Below are positions 1 through 7,109 of a stretch of 40,755 nt of DNA, in pieces. A model generated the notes under the pieces. That model was not told the origin of the DNA. It saw only the letters and a list, made by a program, of their open reading frames with translations, and did no database searches. Origin of the DNA: a virus. The position numbers and the translations under genes were made by a program. The stretch spans positions 1-40,755 of IMG/VR virus record IMGVR_UViG_3300047463_000290; one strand, 5' to 3'. Numbering within the stretch: the first letter of the stretch is position 1; every line of letters starts with the position of its first letter.

Positions 1-715
1 TGCCATTGAAGGTGCCCGTGATGCTCTGTACCTGAAGAAGCCGTGTATTCGCATCCCAATCCCACACCACACCTGTGGCAGTGGCAACTTCCAGATTGGC
101 ACCTTGATAGACGGTTTCGGTTTCGCGATAGGTGCCCGTGCCACCCGACTGCATATTGAGGTTGATGGTGTAGGCAAACCGGCTCGCGGTATTGTTGATG
201 TCTTCGATGCCCGTGGTGATCTTCTCGTTGTTGAAGTTGAACATTTCACACCGCAGTTCGTAGGTGTAGAGGTTGCCCAACTGAAATAGGACTTCTTTGT
301 TTTCCACGAAGCGGATATTGAACAAGTACTTATTGCTCGGCGTCATCTCAATGTAGATGAGATCGTTTTCGCGCGGCCGCTTCATACTGATGCTGCTTTG
401 ATTCATCACCGCATTGCGGAACCGACGCTCGGACACCGTAAGATACATCTGGTCTTCGATGTGCAACCCAAACTTGCCAACAAACTCGGACTGCCCCTGA
501 AACGCGTCAAACGACTTGACGTACATTTCAATTTCAAACGCTTCGCTGAAGTTCGCGAGTGGGTCTTCCCCCAAGAACGCGTCGATGTTGTTGTCGTTGC
601 GTGGCACATAATAGACGCTATGCCCGTACATCGCAATCGACTCGTCGATCAGGTCTTGAACAAGATCCTGTTCGCTTACGACACGCGTATGGTTGAAGTA
701 GGGGTTAACTGGCAT
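1..715 (-). CDS. 14: T4-like neck protein gp14 (3' end outside window)
   Basis: This reads as the neck protein that, with gp13, closes the filled head and forms the platform for tail joining. I translated it by eye: it starts MPVNPYFNHTRVVSEQ, followed by a DLIDESIAMYGHSVYYVPR segment near residues 22-40. That matches the T4 gp14 signature (a helix with AESI or DESI, then a YVPR strand), and the DDLIY-type segment after it also fits. The ATG is at 713-715 and overlaps the TAA of the upstream gene (TAATG), so translation is probably coupled. About 238 codons are present and the frame is open to the window edge, so the C-terminus is missing. Position directly after gp13, with one small gene between them, supports the call. 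Confidence 0.8.
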   Translation of the reverse strand, partial: MPVNPYFNHTRVVSEQDLVQDLIDESIAMYGHSVYYVPRNDNNIDAFLGEDPLANFSEAFEIEMYVKSFDAFQGQSEFVGKFGLHIEDQMYLTVSERRFRNAVMNQSSISMKRPRENDLIYIEMTPSNKYLFNIRFVENKEVLFQLGNLYTYELRCEMFNFNNEKITTGIEDINNTASRFAYTINLNMQSGGTGTYRETETVYQGANLEVATATGVVWDWDANTRLLQVQSITGTFNG

Positions 716-1077
716 TACTGTCCCTGTACATCGGCAATGCGATGGGTCTCGCCCATCTCTAACTTGCTGGTGTTCATGACGAACCGTTCAGCTTGTCCGT
801 CGTAGTAATCGACGCCTTCACGAAACGTGTCGGGCATTTTGATTTCGGTGCAGTATTCGCGGTGGCCACCATAGTTTTCCCACAACCACGGCTGCTGTGA
901 GACGAACAATCCACGCTGACCTTTCGCTTGTGGAATCGTGGAATCCGATGTCACCACGGGAGAAATGCGACGGAGCTTGAACGTCGCATCCTCATGCACA
1001 TGCCACCACGGCAACGGTGCATCAGACTGTGCGGTGTCGTCTGCGGTTTCACGGAGAAAGGCTTTGAACGACAGCAT
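715..1077 (-). CDS. Small protein with capsid-targeting-like N-terminus, between neck genes 13 and 14
   Basis: A 120-residue protein I do not recognise as a whole. Its first ten residues, MLSFKAFLRE, resemble the T4 capsid targeting sequence (MKTYQEFIAE type), which sends internal proteins into the prohead and is removed by the gp21 protease after an (L/I)-x-E motif. Here FLRE followed by Thr would be the cut site. The same kind of N-terminus occurs in two other genes of this window (37393 and 39293). The rest has a SQQPWLWENYGGHREYCTEI segment of unknown role and no membrane helix. A GGGGTAAG stretch lies upstream of the ATG. Internal-protein status is inference; the gene itself is well supported by tight packing (3 bases after gp13, a 1-base overlap with gp14). 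Confidence 0.7.
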   Translation of the reverse strand: MLSFKAFLRETADDTAQSDAPLPWWHVHEDATFKLRRISPVVTSDSTIPQAKGQRGLFVSQQPWLWENYGGHREYCTEIKMPDTFREGVDYYDGQAERFVMNTSKLEMGETHRIADVQGQ

Positions 1078-1080
1078 GAC

Positions 1081-2088
1081 TTACCCCACAATGAACATTG
1101 GCGGTTCTTGGAACTCGTTGCGCACCTGATCTTCGAGCGTGACGATTTCTTGATTCGCTTCACCCAACATCGTGCGTCCGTCCAACTGCACACCGCCGGG
1201 AAGCGAGATGCCGTTGTACTTGGAGAGGTTCATGCCCCACTGCCGCTTGATGAGCGATGTCGCATACCGCTGCAACCAGCGGTCACTCCACACGTCGGTG
1301 AAGCCGTCAGGGTCGATAGTGCGGTAGCCTTCGATGACAATGTGCTGCCCCGGCAGGAACGTCGCATACCAGTTCACGTCCACATACAGACGATTCATGT
1401 GCCGTGAGAACCGCACGGCTGGTCGCCCACGGAACGTATCATTCAACAACTGCTGATACGAACGTCCGATGTGATACGGAATGATGGAGTTCGCGGTAAA
1501 GTTCGACAGGAGCGAGATGTTGAACTGCGACTGTGGATCGAACAGAATGTCGGCCGAGATACGCGAGTCAAACGGCGCGAAGACTTTGGTGATGCCGATG
1601 ACCGACGGGTCCACGGGATACCACTTGTTGTCCATATCCCCGAAGGTAATGCTACTGACGGTGCCCTGTGCGCCCGATGTCTTGCCAACAATGACTTCGC
1701 CATCTTGGAACGTGCGACGAGCGGTATCGCTGTACGTGTCAGCAGGCAACTCGCCGGTATTCGCGGATGTGACGGTGTAGAACAGAATGGCCGTCGAGTT
1801 GATGGTGCTGACGACGTGCCCCTGAATGTTGGAAGTCTGCCCGACGATGACTTCGTTGTTGGTGAAGGCACCCGTGAACGGCGCACTGAACACCATCGTG
1901 CTCGCGGTGACTTCATGACGCATATACGTCTTGACGACCGCATCCATGTGATACTGCTGATAGACGTACAGGGCTTCGTCGATACGATCCTCGACCTGAT
2001 CGTCATCGACGTTGATTTGGAGCACGGGCTTACCCAATGCTCGCAGGCAGTATTCTTTGAAGTCGTCGCGAGATGCGGGAATAGACAT
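1081..2088 (-). CDS. 13: T4-like neck protein gp13
   Basis: Head-completion neck protein, 335 residues (T4 gp13 is 309). The N-terminus has the family pattern of a helix followed by 'VLQINVDDDQVEDRIDEAL' and 'YQQYHMDAV' (residues about 21-50). The C-terminal half has WSDRWLQRYATSLIKRQWG and the LPGGVQLDGR turn, and it ends EPPMFIVG, all typical of gp13. Residues about 66-160 look like an insertion. It contains two copies of a module of the form NEVIVGQTSNIQG / GEVIVGKTSGAQG, which resembles decoration segments in other phage structural proteins. The ATG has no Shine-Dalgarno and lies five bases after a CTAAATA promoter element, so the mRNA may be leaderless. Neck function is known for the family; the role of the insertion is unknown. 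Confidence 0.85.
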   Translation of the reverse strand: MSIPASRDDFKEYCLRALGKPVLQINVDDDQVEDRIDEALYVYQQYHMDAVVKTYMRHEVTASTMVFSAPFTGAFTNNEVIVGQTSNIQGHVVSTINSTAILFYTVTSANTGELPADTYSDTARRTFQDGEVIVGKTSGAQGTVSSITFGDMDNKWYPVDPSVIGITKVFAPFDSRISADILFDPQSQFNISLLSNFTANSIIPYHIGRSYQQLLNDTFRGRPAVRFSRHMNRLYVDVNWYATFLPGQHIVIEGYRTIDPDGFTDVWSDRWLQRYATSLIKRQWGMNLSKYNGISLPGGVQLDGRTMLGEANQEIVTLEDQVRNEFQEPPMFIVG

Positions 2089-2093
2089 ACACG

Positions 2094-2100
2094 TATTTAG
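2094..2100 (-). promoter_or_regulatory. T4-type late promoter element CTAAATA before gene 13
   Basis: Reads CTCTAAATACGTGT then ATG on the minus strand. In T4 late promoters the last A of TATAAATA is at about -6, which puts the predicted +1 on the A of the gp13 start codon (N5 spacing). No Shine-Dalgarno is present. The call rests on recurrence of the motif before other genes in this window. Confidence 0.6.
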
Positions 2101-2107
2101 AGAAGTG

Positions 2108-2620
2108 TTATGGTCCTACGTACACAGGCTGATCATTGTGCGTCACATCTGTATGAGACGCCGCAACATCTGTGTGTGTATCAGAATATGGTTCATCTTC
2201 ATGAGAATAGTCGGGCGGCGGTCCGGGCCCGTCAACGTGGTAGTCTCCATGATTGTCGCCATGTGCGGTTGTCGTATCGGAATGCGGCACGTCGTCATGA
2301 ACCGCATATTCGTTATTGTTTGTTCCGATATACCGAAGTTGTACGTTTCCTGTAGCCGCGCTCGTACCTGACGTATTGGACACCCACAACGAACCAGCTA
2401 CCGATCCGGTGCGTGCTGCAATTGACGCGGCGTTGAGTGTTCGCGCGTATCCACTTGCATCCACATACCGAAGACTGGTACCTTGAACCCAAATTGAGCC
2501 AATTGTGGCACCCGTAGCCAAACCATTGTTGCTTCCAGTGGCATACCATTCAACGCCAGTGCTGTCAACATATCGAATGGTATTACCGGACACCCACAGA
2601 CTACCTGCTGTTTTTGCCAT
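2108..2620 (-). CDS. Virion-type repeat protein with C-terminal His-x-Asp block
   Basis: A 170-residue protein in two parts. Residues 1-107 hold three copies of a beta-type repeat: GSLWVSGNTIRYVDSTG, GSIWVQGTSLRYVDASG and a degenerate GSLWVSNTSGT...LRYIG. This pattern occurs in small structural or fibre proteins of T4-like phages of aquatic bacteria. Residues 108-164 are a histidine/aspartate block in which every His is in an H-x-D triplet (nine in all: HDD, HSD, HGD, HGD, HVD, HED, HTD, HTD, HND), plus one YSD. Pieces such as HGDYHVDGPG and DVAASHTD recur almost unchanged in the protein at 22299-25574. It sits between a fibre-like gene and gp13 and lacks a clear Shine-Dalgarno. Virion location and modification of the block are inference. 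Confidence 0.7.
   Translation of the reverse strand: MAKTAGSLWVSGNTIRYVDSTGVEWYATGSNNGLATGATIGSIWVQGTSLRYVDASGYARTLNAASIAARTGSVAGSLWVSNTSGTSAATGNVQLRYIGTNNNEYAVHDDVPHSDTTTAHGDNHGDYHVDGPGPPPDYSHEDEPYSDTHTDVAASHTDVTHNDQPVYVGP
2129..2299 (-). repeat. His-x-Asp repeat block in the 2108-2620 protein (about 2129-2299)
   Basis: Nine H-x-D triplets and one Y-S-D in about 57 residues, with no histidine in the block outside a triplet. Spacing between triplets is irregular (0-8 residues), so this is a motif-dense segment rather than a strict tandem repeat. Sub-segments are shared with the glycine-rich fibre protein at 24807-24954, which suggests a mobile protein cassette. Confidence 0.75.
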
Positions 2621-2626
2621 ATTCTA

Positions 2627-4219
2627 TTACGTTGCCCACAAGTTAGAACCAACCGGAACGACAAGACGTGCTGCGGTGCCCGTATACCGCACCGCGCCGT
2701 TGACTGTAGACGCGTTATTGACCGTCAACGCACCATTCATGATAGCGGTGCCTGTTAACGTCGTGGTGGTAGACACACTCAATGCACCTGTGAGCGTTGT
2801 GTCACCGAACACACGGAACGCGGTCGAAGCACCACCGGAGACACCAATATTGGCGGTTTGTCCTGCGGCCACCAACAAACCACCACTGGCCGTCAACAGC
2901 GCAGTCACACCCAACGAACTCAACGCGTTTGCGGCACCTGAAATACCAAAGGTGCTCAACGCATTTGCCGCACCTGTCAGCACGGACGCACCAGAGACGG
3001 TTAACCCGGCGCCGATAGATGCTGCACCTGTCGTGGAAAGCGCACCCGTGACACTCGCACCGCCAAGCGCAGACAGCAATCCGGTGACACCCAATGTATT
3101 GAGCGCGTTGGCGGCACCCGTGATGCCGAATGTACCGAGTGCATTTGCAGAACCCGACACCCCGAGGTTGCCGATAACGTTTGCGTTTCCGTTGAAGAAT
3201 GATGCACCCGCAACGTGCAACGGATAGGAAGGTAGGACGTTGATACCGACACGGTTGTTGACGGTATCCACAAAGAGCACATTCGTGTCCACCGCGACGT
3301 TTGATGTGAACGTCGAAAGGCCGGACACCCCGAGCGAACCCCCGATAGTGGCCGCACCCGTGACGGAAAGTGTCGAGACAAGTCCAGACGGTGCCGCAAG
3401 AGGACGCCAGTAACCCGAACTCGCAGCATAGACATAGATAAGCGGAATGATCGTGCCTGCGGGCACATCCACATCGCCGGAACTTGTCTTGATGCGGTTG
3501 GCCGACAACGACCGATTATCGTCGTTCTTGAGCGTGATCTTTGCGGTTCCTGACTTGTTGTTGACGTAGAGGAGCTTGAGTCCTGTTGCGCCAAGGTTGG
3601 TGGGAGCTTCGACACCCGTCAGTTCGATATCCACCGACGCGTCGATGTTGAGCACCATCGCATTCGTGAGTCCACTGACGGTTAAGTCATTTTGCGGTGT
3701 TGTCGTGACAGTGGCCGCAACGATGCTGTCTGCACCCGTGAATACCGCGGCGCGACTATAGACGGTATTACCAGCAACAACGGTGTTGCTGACGCTGACA
3801 CCGTTCTGGAATGTTGCGCTATTTGCGACAGTGAGGGTGTTGTTAATCGTGGCGGCGGCATTTTGCAGCAGCGTAGTATTGATGAGCAGTGAACCGCCGT
3901 TGATGGTGGTGCCACCAACGGGATTGAGCACGGCGGTATTACTCTGAACCGTGAATGCGAGTGCAGATGCGTTGACGGTAACATTCGCACCAAACGTGGC
4001 GTTCCCCGTTAGGAACACTCCACTCAGGTTTGCAACGGTTTTTCCACCGTTAATCGATAGGCTGCTTCCCGTGTGAGACGTATTCCCGATGGTGAACGCC
4101 CCAATAGCGTCCCCCCCGACAATAACGGTATTGCTGTTCAGCAGTCCTATGATGACATTCGTCGTAGCGAGCCACTGACGGAATGTATTGGCAGTTGAGA
4201 GCGTATCGATTAACGGCAT
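2627..4219 (-). CDS. Tail-fibre-like structural protein with beta-repeat body
   Basis: A 530-residue protein. The N-terminus (TANTFRQWLATTNVIIGLLN, about residues 9-28) resembles the anchor segment seen at the start of many T4-like fibre and decoration proteins. The body is a run of Gly/Ala/Val/Thr-rich beta repeats of the form L-x-V-x-G-A-A-x-x-x-G; residues about 350-460 hold near-tandem copies such as SANALGTFGITGAANAL and AANALSTFGISGAANAL. A FVDTVNNRVGINVLPSYPLH segment near the middle resembles the 'VGIGT.P' linkers of trimeric fibre shafts. No catalytic or chaperone domain is visible. The gene begins ten bases after a CTAAATA element and ends six bases before the HxD-repeat gene, so the two proteins may work together. 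Specific receptor or position in the virion is unknown. Confidence 0.7.
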   Translation of the reverse strand: MPLIDTLSTANTFRQWLATTNVIIGLLNSNTVIVGGDAIGAFTIGNTSHTGSSLSINGGKTVANLSGVFLTGNATFGANVTVNASALAFTVQSNTAVLNPVGGTTINGGSLLINTTLLQNAAATINNTLTVANSATFQNGVSVSNTVVAGNTVYSRAAVFTGADSIVAATVTTTPQNDLTVSGLTNAMVLNIDASVDIELTGVEAPTNLGATGLKLLYVNNKSGTAKITLKNDDNRSLSANRIKTSSGDVDVPAGTIIPLIYVYAASSGYWRPLAAPSGLVSTLSVTGAATIGGSLGVSGLSTFTSNVAVDTNVLFVDTVNNRVGINVLPSYPLHVAGASFFNGNANVIGNLGVSGSANALGTFGITGAANALNTLGVTGLLSALGGASVTGALSTTGAASIGAGLTVSGASVLTGAANALSTFGISGAANALSSLGVTALLTASGGLLVAAGQTANIGVSGGASTAFRVFGDTTLTGALSVSTTTTLTGTAIMNGALTVNNASTVNGAVRYTGTAARLVVPVGSNLWAT

Positions 4220-4228
4220 AAGTGCATA

Positions 4229-4235
4229 TATTTAG
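4229..4235 (-). promoter_or_regulatory. Late promoter element CTAAATA before the fibre-like gene
   Basis: Minus strand: ACCTAAATATATGCACTTATG. The TAA stop of the upstream methyltransferase gene (4232-4234) is embedded in the element. Nine bases separate it from the start codon, too few for a normal leader with a Shine-Dalgarno. Confidence 0.55.
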
Positions 4236-5578
4236 GTTTGCGCGGCGATCATTCCCACCTCCAGATTCGTGCTGGTTGAAAGAATGGTCGGCGTTGGGAG
4301 TTGAGTTGTCTCACATAATCCAGTCAAACCCACCGATTGCTGCCAATCACTATACGCATAGGGAAACTGCACGGGGATTTCACCTAACCATTGACGAACA
4401 GTTGTCGCGTCTGCTGAAGACATCTCCAGCAGACGTGCGGGATTGTACAGGACGACGGTCGGCTTCCACGAGCGCCACGTTCCTGACTGGATTGTATCGG
4501 CCCAGAACTTTGCACGCAAATCCATCGGCTGCTGTGCGTGTTCAATGGCTTCAGCATTACTGTCCACTCCCGCAATACGAATATCCGGTCTGTATATAGT
4601 TAGACGACGAAGCAACATTCCATTTCCACACCCCAAGTCCAGCACCCGAGCGTTCTGTGGAATCTTATGATACAGCGCCTCGATCATCTCTTTGTGTGCT
4701 TGGCGCATTCCATCCGCATTCTTGAATCCGTTGTCAGTCCACCATGTCTTCTGTGGCTTGAAGTACGTACCCTGACGCTCGAACGTCTGTTTCGTGGGTG
4801 TCCAATCACTTCGCGTCGAAATTTTGAGAGCGGGCGACACAATCTCCGCAATACCAAATAGTCGCGACCACTGCACGGGCCAGTTCAAGATTTCGCGAGT
4901 CGCAATCATCTCTTCGATGAACCCATGCTTATATCCGAGGTCGTACATACGCTTTCCAATTTCCACGGACGCTTCGCATTGATGCGAACACGGCATGTGC
5001 GATACCAAACGAATACCCATCCAGCGAAACAGTGTCGAAGATTCTGGTGGTCCGTTTGGTGCCGTTCCTTCGTGCGTTTGCTCCCATGTGCTATCGACTT
5101 GCCCGACACCCCATGTCTTGTGGAACGCTGTGCGGCAACATTCTGGATATCCAAGAAGAGTCCCGAGCTTTTCGTTATTGTGCAAATCAAACGCATCGTG
5201 ATAATGTTCAGGGCGCACATACAGGACATGAAACGCATCCTGCGAACCCACCGTCGTGCCGAGATTGACAGACGAGTAATTGTTATTCTTGACTGTGCGT
5301 GTGTACGGAAGACAAACGATGCCGTGCGCTTGCGCCCATTCGACACACTGAATGAGCGTATCGGCACTATCTACCGTTGTGCGCGCCGCAGGACGCAATC
5401 CTTCAACAACAGACAGACGTTCAATCTCGTGCCATGCATTTGACGTAGCTGTGAAAATAGGGCGCCACCAGTCGCGCTCCACCATTCCTGCCCATGCCCA
5501 TCGAGTCCAATCCGGTAAAATGGGTTTCCAATCTACCGCATTATTTGTAGTCTGTGTGGTCACCGTGTCGATCTCCAT
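4232..5578 (-). CDS. Two-domain protein: Cys-box (DUF483-like) domain plus SAM-dependent methyltransferase
   Basis: About 448 residues from the ATG at 5578; a GTG at 5617 with GGAAG upstream would add 13. Residue numbers here use the GTG. The N-terminal half has two cysteine boxes, GYPECC (about 156-161) and PCSHQC (about 209-214), a pattern I associate with DUF483-type domains of unknown chemistry. The C-terminal half is a class I methyltransferase: VLDLGCGNG (motif I, about 325-333), then GVDSN (about 350-354, SAM ribose-binding acidic loop) and VVLYNPARLL (motif IV region). The substrate is not evident. The gene overlaps the 3' end of the radical SAM gene, so the two are translationally linked and probably act on the same target. 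I infer a role in modifying a virion peptide; DNA or small-molecule methylation is not excluded. Confidence 0.75.
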   Translation of the reverse strand: MEIDTVTTQTTNNAVDWKPILPDWTRWAWAGMVERDWWRPIFTATSNAWHEIERLSVVEGLRPAARTTVDSADTLIQCVEWAQAHGIVCLPYTRTVKNNNYSSVNLGTTVGSQDAFHVLYVRPEHYHDAFDLHNNEKLGTLLGYPECCRTAFHKTWGVGQVDSTWEQTHEGTAPNGPPESSTLFRWMGIRLVSHMPCSHQCEASVEIGKRMYDLGYKHGFIEEMIATREILNWPVQWSRLFGIAEIVSPALKISTRSDWTPTKQTFERQGTYFKPQKTWWTDNGFKNADGMRQAHKEMIEALYHKIPQNARVLDLGCGNGMLLRRLTIYRPDIRIAGVDSNAEAIEHAQQPMDLRAKFWADTIQSGTWRSWKPTVVLYNPARLLEMSSADATTVRQWLGEIPVQFPYAYSDWQQSVGLTGLCETTQLPTPTILSTSTNLEVGMIAAQT

Positions 5579-6878
5579 GTCTATCGCCGTGTACTTGACT
5601 ATTGTCGGCGTGATCACTTATCTTCCGAAGCGGGGAATTCGCGTTTGCCTCTCGATCATGAATAATTTGAACAAGAGACGGTAGTGTCGGTATTGATTGT
5701 TGCGACGACCAGATTCGATAGGCTTCTTTTTCCATCTCTATTCGATTCGGATAATCGCACAACGGTACAATCCCGACCGCACGCAAACGCTTCGCACCTT
5801 CCGCGAAGAGCTTTTTATATGTCGCACAATACGATGATCGCATCCGCCAATCGTTATTACTGCCTTCACCGGGGCATTGTCCATAACACATGAGCCAATA
5901 TTCGCACCCCTGACAACCACCATGTTCTTGTGGGGTCACATAAAGTGCGAGTTGACGCTCAAAGTGTTGCGAACCCGGCCATCCGATGAAGTTAGTATAC
6001 CCATACTGCGTATCACCGCTTCCTTCTGCTGGCAGCCAGTTGACACCATCTTTATTTGTGCGGGAGCAATGCGACGGTGAACCGTCATTCTCAATACCCT
6101 TGACGGCACTGGTATTCCACGGATCGCATGGCTTCCAATGACACACCACTTGATCCGCATTTTTGTGCTCGGGATCGAGTAATTTAATGATCTCCTCTAA
6201 CTTTGTGATTTTGATATTGGTGAACGGCTCGTCCCAAAGTTGTATGAGTCGATCTGACAATTCGTCTGTTGGCAAATAAAGAGAGTCCGCTTCGTGATCC
6301 AGTTCCATCACATGCAGATTGACGTGCTTGACGCCTCGCGCGTCGAGTTCATGCAACCACGCAAGAAAGCGTGGCCAGCGTTCTTTGCTCGCGTTGCCGG
6401 CGTGCAGAGTGATGATGAACGACGGCATCAAATGCGGGTATTCTTTCGAGCGTTCGATCAGTCGATTGATTGCCCAATGCGTGCGTGCTGTCTGTTTGCG
6501 TGTGGCTTCGAGCGTTCCTGCCCAACGACTATCGTTCAATTCATCTGGCCCATCCAGCGAGATGCCGATGTGCGTGCGGTACTTGATGAATGCCTCGATA
6601 TGTGCGTCCGTAATCAACGCGGCGTTCGTCTGAAGCCCCGAGGAGCCGCTCTTCTTGTGAGCAATACTCAAAAGCTCTTCGATGTCTTTGAGGGGGAGAA
6701 TGAGGCACTCGCCACCAAACAGAGAAAAATGATCTTTGGGTGCGAGTTTATCAATAGATGCCAAGACGGCTTCACGGTCGTACCGATGGGTACGCTGTTT
6801 CTGCCGCATACCTTCTTCATAGCAATAGGTACATTGAAGCTGGCAACTGACTCCAACTGGGCGGACTTCAATACTCAT
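5541..6878 (-). CDS. Radical SAM/SPASM peptide-modifying enzyme with a His-x-Asp tail
   Basis: A 445-residue protein. The radical SAM cluster motif CxxxCxxC is at C12, C16 and C19 (CQLQCTYC), with FGGE at 54-57 (the GGE motif) and GISLDGP at 105-111. The C-terminal cysteines fit a SPASM domain that holds auxiliary Fe-S clusters: C251 and C271, then C322-x2-C325-x5-C331-x3-C335 and C351 (GCQGCEYWLMCYGQCPGEG). Radical SAM/SPASM enzymes typically install crosslinks or epimers in ribosomal peptides or mature sulfatases. Residues 422-445 contain five H-x-D triplets (HAD, HGD, HGD, HGD, HTD), the same motif as in three virion proteins here. The start has AAGGG five bases upstream. I see no RRE recognition domain and no separate precursor peptide. 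That the HxD proteins are substrates is inference. Confidence 0.88.
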   Translation of the reverse strand: MSIEVRPVGVSCQLQCTYCYEEGMRQKQRTHRYDREAVLASIDKLAPKDHFSLFGGECLILPLKDIEELLSIAHKKSGSSGLQTNAALITDAHIEAFIKYRTHIGISLDGPDELNDSRWAGTLEATRKQTARTHWAINRLIERSKEYPHLMPSFIITLHAGNASKERWPRFLAWLHELDARGVKHVNLHVMELDHEADSLYLPTDELSDRLIQLWDEPFTNIKITKLEEIIKLLDPEHKNADQVVCHWKPCDPWNTSAVKGIENDGSPSHCSRTNKDGVNWLPAEGSGDTQYGYTNFIGWPGSQHFERQLALYVTPQEHGGCQGCEYWLMCYGQCPGEGSNNDWRMRSSYCATYKKLFAEGAKRLRAVGIVPLCDYPNRIEMEKEAYRIWSSQQSIPTLPSLVQIIHDREANANSPLRKISDHADNSQVHGDRHGDRHGDHTDYK

Positions 6879-6892
6879 AACTACCCTTTCAA

Positions 6893-7108
6893 TTACGTGC
6901 GCGATGGATCGATAGCAGGTTCAAGTAAAGCGGCGAGCCGTTGGACTTGTTCACGCAACGCATCTACTTCCAATTGTAGCACATGTGTGCGTTTGGTGGT
7001 AGCACGGTGCGCTCGCGTGCGTTCGAGTGCCACCTTGTCTGTACTTAGCAGCGCATTCGATTCCGTATCGCGAGCGTATCGTCGATCTTCCGTGCGGACT
7101 AATGGCAT
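6893..7108 (-). CDS. Small coiled-coil protein
   Basis: A 71-residue protein starting at the ATG at 7106-7108, one base after the TAG of the gene upstream. The N-terminal segment ARDTESNALLSTDKVALERT resembles a small family found beside baseplate genes of T4-like phages ('S-N-A-(I/L)-(V/L)-(N/S)-T-D'). The C-terminal segment VLQLEVDALREQVQRLAALL has heptad spacing of Leu/Val and should form a coiled coil. It may be a small baseplate or fibre-attachment subunit or a chaperone; no function is established that I can name. The longer upstream start shown by the open frame would overlap the previous gene and has no better ribosome site. Confidence 0.65.
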   Translation of the reverse strand: MPLVRTEDRRYARDTESNALLSTDKVALERTRAHRATTKRTHVLQLEVDALREQVQRLAALLEPAIDPSRT

Positions 7109-7109
7109 A

